Source: Actinomycetes bacterium
Lineage (GTDB): Bacteria > Actinomycetota > Actinomycetes > Actinomycetales > Cellulomonadaceae
Length of the DNA: 12,460 bases
Direction of reading: 5' to 3'
Assembly: GCA_023430425.1 (NCBI GenBank)
Contig: JAEZAR010000079.1
Location: 1-12,460, forward strand
The notes below the pieces were generated by a model. That model was not told the origin of the DNA. It made no database searches and saw nothing but the letters and a program-made list of their open reading frames with translations. A program made the position numbers and the translations under genes. This document shows, piece after piece, positions 6,856-12,460 of the stretch. Each line of letters opens with the position of its first letter. Position 1 is the stretch's first letter.

Positions 6856-9800
6856 TTGATGATCTCCGCGTCGCAGGTGGCCTTGACCCGGTCGATGCGC
6901 TTGGCCAGCTCGGGGGTGATCTCCACCCCGTCGAAGCAGCCCGGGATCATGCGGGCCACCACCTTCGCCTGGCCGTCCACGACGATCGTGGTCTTCTCGA
7001 AGAACTGGGGCAGGTCCTGGTAGCAGGTGCCGCAGTCGTTGCAGAGTGCCTCGTCGGCCGGGTCGAGCCGGATCGGCAGCTCCAGGACCGCCGTGGCCGT
7101 GGCCGCCGGCGCCGCCGCCGGAGCCGTGGTGGCGCCGGCGGGCAGACCGCCGAACCCACCCCCGAGGCCCGCGAGCCCGGCCGGGGCCTTGCTCGAGGAC
7201 GCCAGGTCGGCCATCGCCCGGGCGATGTCGTCGATCGACGTCTCGCGCGCCGCCGCCGCCTCCTCGTACCGCGCCTTGAGCGCCTCGACCTCGGCCTTGT
7301 GCGCCGCGGACAGACGGGCGTGGTCGATGCCGGCGAGGGCCTGGAGCGTGCGCCAGTACGCGGCGCGCTCCTCGACGAGGGCGACGATCGACGCCGAGCA
7401 CGCGAGCCGGACGAGCCGGCGTGCGTCGTCGGTGGCGTACACGAACGGCGTCCTGCCCACCCGGGCCGCGGCGTCCAGCTCGACGTACTCCGCGATCGGG
7501 ACCGCACCCTCGGCGTCGGGCGCGAGCCTGGAGAACTGCTTCTTGAAGCGGGTCTCCCCGAGCGCGAACTCGGCGGGCGTGAGCGGCGTCGTCAGGAGCT
7601 GCACCTGACCGTCGGCGTCCACGTGCTGCAGCGTGCTGGTCGTCCACGGCTTGTCGACGTCCGGGTTGCCGTCGAGCGAGAAGCGCTCGGCGAGCGTGCG
7701 GCCCCGGCGCGGGTCGTGCACGAACAGCGGGCTGACCCGGCTCTCCACGGCGAGCCGGGAGCGCTTGTTCGACAGGTCCTCCGGGATGCCGTTCTCGGTG
7801 CCGCACGGGGTGTAGACGTCCATGAGGGCGGCGCCGCCCGTGTAGCCGAGCATCTCGACGGTGTTCTTCAGGAAGTGCCCGTGCAGCGCGGTCGCCGTCA
7901 CACAGGCGTACACGCCCGGGTGGAACGCGGCGAGCAGGCCGAGCTCCTTGCGGGCCTCCTGCTTGCCGTCGTGGGCCTTGCCGAAGCGGGCGAGGTCGGC
8001 GTCCTGGCCGACGAAGCTCGCGGTCGACGCCTGGCCGCCCGTGTTCGAGTACGCGCCGGTGTTGAGCACGAGCATCTTGACCGGGGTGCCGCTGGCGAGG
8101 ATGCGCGACATGGCACCGAAGCCGATGTCGTAGCTCGCCCCGTCGCCGCCGATGGTCAGGAAGGCCGGCAGGAGCGCCATCTCCTCCTCGGTGAAGCCGC
8201 GCCAGTCGAGCATCCGCAGCGCCTTGTCGTGCGCGGCCGGCTCGTAGGAGTCGGCCAGCTCGAGCTGCGCGGTCCGCATCGCGCGGACCTCGCGGGCGAG
8301 CTTGGCCGAGATGCCCTCGAAGAGACCCTTCGCGAGCGGCTGCGCGTCCTGGAAGAGGCTGTTGACCCACGGGTCGAGGTACGGCGTGAACGGGACGGTC
8401 GATGCGTAGACGCTCGAGCAGCCCGTCGAGTTCGCGATGACCGTCGGCGCGGGGCCGTTGCCGGTCGGCCCACCCTCGTACAGGTACAGCGCCTGCTCGA
8501 GCTCCGCGACCGCGCCCTCGATGCGGGCCCGGCGCGTCGGGTCGTCCACCGTCGCCAGCTTGTCGGTGAGCTGCGCCAGCACGGTGTCCAGCTCGCGCAT
8601 GTGCTCCCGGCGCCGCTCGGCCGCCAGCGCACGGCTGGTCGACGTCACCAGGCGGATCGCGGTGACCTCGCCGCAGCCGCGGCACGCACCGTGGCCACCG
8701 GTGGTCGCGTAGTAGTTGGCGTGGTCGAGCATGAGCCGCTTGACGTCGCCGCCGGTGGTGGCGTCGTCGACGAACCGGCGCGGCGTGTTCGGCAGCTTCG
8801 TCATGATCTCGAAGCGGTCCTCGAGCATGGCGAGCAGGTCGGCGTCCTGGTCGGCCGCGGTGAGCGCGCCCGGGCCGCAGACGTCGACGCACTGGAGGCA
8901 GCCCGTGCACTTCCACGGGTCGACGGTGGCGGAGAAGAGCCCGCCCGAGCCCGGCGCCGCGCTCTCCATCGCGTCGAAGTACGGGCGCGTGCGGGCCACC
9001 GGGAACGCGGCCAGCGCGGTGACGACCTTCTCCACGTTGCGCGACAGCGTGCGCTGGTCCGGGTCGAGGACGGCCGCCGCCTCGGCGACGACGTCCGCGA
9101 ACACGCGGTCCGTCTTGTCGGCGCGGTAGATCGCGCGGATCCGCTCGGCCCACGGGTACACCTGGCCCCGCAGCGCGTCCCGCTGGGCGTCCGTCGCCTC
9201 GATCTCGCCGATGGCGACGAGGAGCAGGTCGTGGATCTCGTGCACCGTGTTCGGGATGGCGACGTCGGGGCAGACGATCCCGCACTCGAGACAGCCCGTG
9301 CACGCGGTCGGGTCGAACACGGGGACCTCGCGACGGAAGATGCCCTTGTCCTTGCCCGCGCCGGTGCCGCCCGGCATGAACAGGCCGGTGCCCGGGTAGA
9401 CCGGGGACTCGCTGATGGTGCCGTCCCGGAACGGCCGTGCGATCAGGTCCTCGTAGTAGGCGGGGTCGAAGAGACCGCTCGTGCGCGTGGCGTCCACGTT
9501 GCACATGGCGGCGGACAGCGCGGCGGTGCGCACGACCTTGCCGTTGGGCTCGGCGTCGATCGCGACGAACTCCGGGGCGTCGTAGTCCACCGCGTGGGTC
9601 GCCTCGATCCCGTCGCGGATGACGGCCATGTTGGCCTCGACGACGGCCTCGCCCTTCGTGCCGAACTTCTTGCTGATCTGCGCGCGGACCTTCTCCTGCA
9701 GCGCCTCCCGGGAGGCCCCGCTGGTGACCAGGTCGACGTGCCCGGCGACCGCGCCGATGAACGCGATGCCCATCATGCGGGTCTCGAGCTGCGGCGTCGG

Positions 9801-11846
9801 CGCGTGCTTCTTGGCGACCGCGAACGCGTCGAGGACGAGGAACTTGATCTTCCGCTCGCGGATCGTGCGCCGGGCGTACGAGGGCAGCTGGCGCCACACG
9901 TCCTCGGCCGGCAGGTCGCTCTGCAGGATGAAGGTGCCGCCCTCCACGAGGCCCTTGAGCGGGTTGGTGTGGATGAACGCCTTGTGGTCGGGCGAGACGA
10001 CGACCTCGACGTCCTCGAGCTCGGCGTTGGTCTGCAGGACCGTCTCGGGGCTCAGCGTGATGTAGTAGTTCGTCGCGGCGCCGGACTTCTCGGACCCGTA
10101 CTTCGGGGCCGACTTGCTGTGCATGCCCAGGACGCCGGCGAGGATGTCGGTGAGCAGCTTGCCGGTCGCCACGGTGCCGTAGCCGCCGACCGAGTGGAAC
10201 CGGATGCGCAGGGCTCCGTCCGGCAGGAGGCGGGGGTTCGGCTCGGTCACGAGCGCCATGCCGGCCGTCTCGGGGTAGGCCGCCCGCAGGCGCGCCTCCC
10301 GCTCGGCCACCTCCGGCGCGGGGTCGGCCGAGAAGAACTGCGAACCGATGTAGAACAGGGACCCGGTCGCCTGCTCGTCCGCCAGGCGGCGGAAGGCGGC
10401 CACCAGGTGGCGAGCCTGCACGTCGTGGCCGCCGAGGCCGAAGATCGCCGTGCTGAGGCGCGGCTGGGTCGCCAGGGCGGGGATGCCGTCGAACTGCGGG
10501 GCGTCGGCGTTGGCGCGGGCCTTGAACAGCGCCTGCGTGACGAGCCGGGTCAGCGCTGTGTCGTCGCTGCGCTCGAGGACGGCGACGGCCTTGGCGCCGG
10601 CGACGGCGGCGACCAGCTCGGCCTCCGGGAACGGCTGGAGCTGCTTGACCGAGACCACGCCGACCTTGAGCCCCTGCGCGCGCAGGTACGGAAGGACCGC
10701 GCGCACGTCGTCGGTGATCGACCCGAGGCCGACCATGACGTAGTCCGCGTCCTCGCAGTCGTAGGACATCACGGGGGCGTACGCGCGCCCGGAGAGCTCG
10801 GCGTACTCGGCCATGGCCTGCCGGACGAGGTCCGGCACGGCCGTCGCGAAGTGGGTGCGGTGGTCGACGGCGCCCGCCTGGAAGTCGGGCTGGTTCTGCA
10901 CCGGGCCCGTGACGCCGGGGTTGTGCGGGTCGACGAGCGCGGGCACCAGCTGCCGGGTGCCCTTCTCCCACGCGCCGAGCCACTGACGGCGCCACTGCGC
11001 CGCGAGCTCCTCGGGTACCCAGACCAGCGTGTCGGCGACGAGGTCGCCCGCGTTGTCCTTCTCGATCTTCTCAGCGTCGGCCTCGAGGTGGGCGCGCAGG
11101 GCCGCGAGGTCGGCGGGCTGGAAGTCGGCCGTGTGCCGGTCGAGGTAGGCGTTCAGCTGGAAGACCCGCCCCTTGGCGCCGAACAGCATCTCCTGAGCGA
11201 CGGTCGGGCACGGGATCCGGCCGGCGGGGTCGCCGAGGAACTCGCGCAGCAGCCCGGGCTCGGGCAGCAGGGCCTCGCTCATCACGTGGCTCGTGGCGAA
11301 GCCGTCCATCACGTTGGCGACGGGGATCAGCGACAGAGCGGACGCCCGGTAGGAGATCGCGGCGAGGTCCGCCGCCTCCTGCGGGTTGGAGCCGAACAGG
11401 ATGGTGTACCCCGTCGGCAGCAGCGCGTAGACGTCGTCGTGGCCGGCCATCACGTTCAACGAGTGCTTGGACACCACGCGCGCCGCGACCTGCAGCACGA
11501 AGCCGCCGATCTTCTTGCCCACCGTGACGTAGTGGGACTCGAGCGCGTAGAGGATGCCCTGGCTCGACGAGGCGTTCGAGACGTAGTGCCCGCCCGTCAG
11601 CGCCGCTCCTAGCGCGCCCGACTGCGCCGAGTGCTCGCCCTCGGTCTCGAAGAAGAACGGGTGGGTGCCCCACACGTTGGAGCCGCCCTCCGCCCGCGAG
11701 GCCTCGAAGAGCTCGGCGATCTCCGTCGAGGGGGTGATCGGATAACCGATGACGCCCCCGCAGACGTGGCGCATCACGTGCGCGACCGCCCCGTTGCCGT
11801 TGATGACGTCGGGGATGCCCGGGAACTGCGGTTGCTGAGTCGTCAC
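6852..11846 (-). CDS. nifJ: Extended single-chain pyruvate:ferredoxin oxidoreductase with C-terminal ferredoxin-like domain
   Basis: Oxidises pyruvate (or a related 2-oxoacid) with CoA to acyl-CoA and CO2, delivering low-potential electrons; cytosolic. 1664 aa against about 1170-1230 for ordinary enzymes. Order: pyrimidine-binding domain (about 14-240; YPITPS with T38, QVAARVVS with R123), transketolase-C-like domain (about 355-480), gamma domain (545-745), two 4Fe-4S motifs (C849/852/855/859 and C980/983/986/990), then the TPP domain with C1055, C1058, C1143 and probably C1348 for the third cluster, GDG at 1234-1236 and NTGAYSNTGGQ at 1262-1272. Spacing shows insertions of about 75 aa between the first two clusters and about 60 aa after C1058. 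Beyond the core come a helical segment (about 1485-1550), a Gly/Ala/Pro linker (1553-1587) and a ferredoxin-like domain with CNDCGTC (C1602, C1605, C1608) and C1637. The start is GTG 11846 with a modest GGACGGG site; no in-frame alternative lies just upstream. First gene of the operon. The substrate could be a 2-oxoacid other than pyruvate. Confidence 0.9.
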   Translation of the reverse strand: MTTQQPQFPGIPDVINGNGAVAHVMRHVCGGVIGYPITPSTEIAELFEASRAEGGSNVWGTHPFFFETEGEHSAQSGALGAALTGGHYVSNASSSQGILYALESHYVTVGKKIGGFVLQVAARVVSKHSLNVMAGHDDVYALLPTGYTILFGSNPQEAADLAAISYRASALSLIPVANVMDGFATSHVMSEALLPEPGLLREFLGDPAGRIPCPTVAQEMLFGAKGRVFQLNAYLDRHTADFQPADLAALRAHLEADAEKIEKDNAGDLVADTLVWVPEELAAQWRRQWLGAWEKGTRQLVPALVDPHNPGVTGPVQNQPDFQAGAVDHRTHFATAVPDLVRQAMAEYAELSGRAYAPVMSYDCEDADYVMVGLGSITDDVRAVLPYLRAQGLKVGVVSVKQLQPFPEAELVAAVAGAKAVAVLERSDDTALTRLVTQALFKARANADAPQFDGIPALATQPRLSTAIFGLGGHDVQARHLVAAFRRLADEQATGSLFYIGSQFFSADPAPEVAEREARLRAAYPETAGMALVTEPNPRLLPDGALRIRFHSVGGYGTVATGKLLTDILAGVLGMHSKSAPKYGSEKSGAATNYYITLSPETVLQTNAELEDVEVVVSPDHKAFIHTNPLKGLVEGGTFILQSDLPAEDVWRQLPSYARRTIRERKIKFLVLDAFAVAKKHAPTPQLETRMMGIAFIGAVAGHVDLVTSGASREALQEKVRAQISKKFGTKGEAVVEANMAVIRDGIEATHAVDYDAPEFVAIDAEPNGKVVRTAALSAAMCNVDATRTSGLFDPAYYEDLIARPFRDGTISESPVYPGTGLFMPGGTGAGKDKGIFRREVPVFDPTACTGCLECGIVCPDVAIPNTVHEIHDLLLVAIGEIEATDAQRDALRGQVYPWAERIRAIYRADKTDRVFADVVAEAAAVLDPDQRTLSRNVEKVVTALAAFPVARTRPYFDAMESAAPGSGGLFSATVDPWKCTGCLQCVDVCGPGALTAADQDADLLAMLEDRFEIMTKLPNTPRRFVDDATTGGDVKRLMLDHANYYATTGGHGACRGCGEVTAIRLVTSTSRALAAERRREHMRELDTVLAQLTDKLATVDDPTRRARIEGAVAELEQALYLYEGGPTGNGPAPTVIANSTGCSSVYASTVPFTPYLDPWVNSLFQDAQPLAKGLFEGISAKLAREVRAMRTAQLELADSYEPAAHDKALRMLDWRGFTEEEMALLPAFLTIGGDGASYDIGFGAMSRILASGTPVKMLVLNTGAYSNTGGQASTASFVGQDADLARFGKAHDGKQEARKELGLLAAFHPGVYACVTATALHGHFLKNTVEMLGYTGGAALMDVYTPCGTENGIPEDLSNKRSRLAVESRVSPLFVHDPRRGRTLAERFSLDGNPDVDKPWTTSTLQHVDADGQVQLLTTPLTPAEFALGETRFKKQFSRLAPDAEGAVPIAEYVELDAAARVGRTPFVYATDDARRLVRLACSASIVALVEERAAYWRTLQALAGIDHARLSAAHKAEVEALKARYEEAAAARETSIDDIARAMADLASSSKAPAGLAGLGGGFGGLPAGATTAPAAAPAATATAVLELPIRLDPADEALCNDCGTCYQDLPQFFEKTTIVVDGQAKVVARMIPGCFDGVEITPELAKRIDRVKATCDAEIIK

Positions 11847-12010
11847 GATGCCCGTCCGTGCCTTCGTAGGGTGCGCAGGGTGTGCGAGGTGGCAGCGGAC
11901 GGGGGCGTCGTCGCCCAGCGGACTCCGCCGTCGGCGGCGGTGCGTCCGGCTGACCTGCGACTACGGCCCTGCGTCATTGCGGTTCCTCACAGTCCGGTGG
12001 GGACCTTTTC

Positions 12011-12016
12011 AGCGTA
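12011..12016 (-). promoter_or_regulatory. Predicted -10 element of PFOR-Nfn operon (TACGCT)
   Basis: TACGCT on the minus strand matches the TAnnnT -10 pattern. Transcription would start near 12004, about 158 nt before the GTG start. No TTGACA-like -35 is present; instead the DosR-like palindrome occupies the -35 area, as expected for an activator-dependent promoter. Confidence 0.4.
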
Positions 12017-12038
12017 GGTCGCGGTCATCGGATGATCT

Positions 12039-12052
12039 GGGACCGAGGGCCC
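12039..12052. promoter_or_regulatory. DosR/DevR-like box at about -42 of the PFOR operon promoter
   Basis: GGGACCGAGGGCCC fits the relaxed DosR core GGGACYnnRGTCCC at 11 of 12 defined positions (one T to G change). Its centre is about 41-42 bp upstream of the start site predicted from TACGCT, the usual place for a class II activator and for proximal DosR sites. The outer flanks do not match the full 20-bp consensus, and GC-rich sequence gives such matches by chance, so confidence is moderate. Confidence 0.42.
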
Positions 12053-12248
12053 GGGCCCACCCGGACCCTCCGTCGGCGCACGGGGAGTCGACCTTGGAAC
12101 CCGGCGTGTCGCTCACCGCCCGTGGCGGGATCCGTTTTCCCTGGCCGCTGCCGGGTTTGCCACGGCCCCTCCCCCGATCGCCCGACGACGCCCGCGACGT
12201 CGGGGCACGACGCCCCGCGGCGAGCGGACGCCCGTGACCCGAGCGGGC

Positions 12249-12254
12249 TAGGGT
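12249..12254 (+). promoter_or_regulatory. -10 element (TAGGGT) of a leaderless alpha/beta hydrolase gene
   Basis: TAGGGT is a strong actinomycete -10 match lying 6 nt before the GTG at 12261. Transcription would begin at or within a base or two of that GTG, so the mRNA would have no leader. The absence of any Shine-Dalgarno before the GTG agrees with this. No clear -35 was seen. Confidence 0.6.
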
Positions 12255-12260
12255 GCGGCC

Positions 12261-12460
12261 GTGGCCCCCGCGGACGTCGTCGAGATCGCGACGGAGCACG
12301 GGCCGGCGGCGGGCCACCTCCACCTGGCCGACGACGCCCGCGGGGTGGTCGTGCTCGGGCACGGGGCGGGGGGCGGCGTCGGTGCGCCCGACCTGGTGGC
12401 GCTCGCCCGGGCACTGCCCGACCACGGCTGGTCGGTGGTGCTGCTGGAGCAGCCCTACCG
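12261..12460 (+). CDS. Alpha/beta hydrolase (KANL3/Tex30-like), 3' end outside window
   Basis: The first 66 codons of a gene that leaves the window. From the GTG the product begins MAPADVVEIATEHGPAAGHL, followed by a beta strand GVVVLGHGAGGGVGAPDLV, a helix and a strand WSVVLLEQPYR. The VLGHGAGG segment is the oxyanion-loop motif after strand 3 of alpha/beta hydrolases, and the GHGAGGGVGAPDL plus VLLEQPYR spacing resembles the small KANL3/Tex30-type hydrolases common in actinomycetes. The nucleophile elbow and catalytic Asp/His would be downstream, so activity and substrate cannot be judged. It is divergent from the PFOR operon and probably leaderless; the coding frame begins with a GTG right after TAGGGT. 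Confidence 0.75.
   Translation, partial: MAPADVVEIATEHGPAAGHLHLADDARGVVVLGHGAGGGVGAPDLVALARALPDHGWSVVLLEQPY

Larger units (their letters stand above)
11847..12260. other. Divergent intergenic region between PFOR operon and alpha/beta hydrolase gene
   Basis: A 414-bp stretch with no convincing gene. It holds the predicted PFOR promoter and DosR-like box near its middle and the hydrolase promoter at its right end. In the predicted 158-nt PFOR leader two short hairpins are visible: GGGCG/CGCCC (11903-11907 with 11912-11916) and CCGCC/GGCGG (11925-11929 with 11933-11937). Near the hydrolase end two alternative inverted repeats overlap: CCCGACG/CGTCGGG (12181-12187 with 12198-12204) and CGGGGC/GCCCCG (12201-12206 with 12212-12217). 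Their roles are unknown. Confidence 0.55.

Noticed and set aside
3973..7023. A 1016-codon open frame on the plus strand opposite the flavoprotein gene
   Set aside because: Same compositional artefact; the minus strand carries the FAD, NAD(P) and Fe-S motifs.
4003..10995. An apparent 2330-residue minus-strand protein spanning the flavoprotein and much of the PFOR
   Set aside because: Upstream of 6855 this frame is the wrong frame of the PFOR gene (low-complexity Arg/Gly/Pro). The real start is the GTG at 6855 with GGAG in front and a 4-nt overlap.
7299..11612. A 1437-codon open frame on the plus strand opposite the PFOR gene
   Set aside because: Its translation is rich in Arg, His, Asp and Val with no recognisable motif; it is the stop-free antisense frame expected opposite a high-GC gene whose product has clear PFOR motifs.
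11990..12012. GGGACCTTTTC as a further DosR half-site
   Set aside because: Only the left half fits; the right half does not form a palindrome.
12009..12425. Open frame on the minus strand at the right edge
   Set aside because: It crosses the hydrolase start and the promoter region, has no motif, and is antisense to a recognisable alpha/beta hydrolase N-terminus.

Overview
The window comes from a very high-GC bacterium. GTG starts, purine-rich Shine-Dalgarno sites, TAnnnT -10 elements, hairpin terminators without U-tracts and families such as DUF4383 and DUF2188 all point to an actinomycete. Cellulomonas/Actinotalea-like organisms fit best, but that genus-level placement is inference, with no marker gene to support it.

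Left part (1-2572, genes on +): the 3' part of a secreted-type M15 (VanY-like) D-Ala-D-Ala carboxypeptidase that enters from outside the window; a possible DosR/DevR-type box; three small stress-type genes (DUF2188, the four-helix membrane protein DUF4383, and ChaB fused to a Rho_N-like domain), the first two each followed by a strong hairpin; then a frameshifted fragment of an ABC transporter ATPase that was not previously delimited as a gene.

Middle (2573-3856, -): an MFS permease of the fucose/glucose (FHS) type with its own leader hairpin.

Right part (4003-11846, -): the main content is a two-gene redox operon. The first gene is an unusually long single-chain pyruvate:ferredoxin oxidoreductase (1664 aa) with two internal insertions and a C-terminal ferredoxin-like domain. 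It overlaps by 4 nt (GTGA) a 950-aa flavoprotein that joins an NfnB/GltD-like half and an NfnA-like half, each with its iron-sulfur and nucleotide-binding motifs. Together they look like a self-contained route from pyruvate to acetyl-CoA plus NAD(P)H: PFOR makes low-potential electrons, possibly passed through its own attached ferredoxin domain, and the Nfn-like protein moves them to pyridine nucleotides, perhaps with bifurcation. A DosR-like palindrome lies about 42 bp upstream of a predicted start site for this operon, which suggests induction by hypoxia or redox stress.

Right edge (12261-12460, +): the start of a divergently transcribed, probably leaderless alpha/beta hydrolase gene that runs out of the window.
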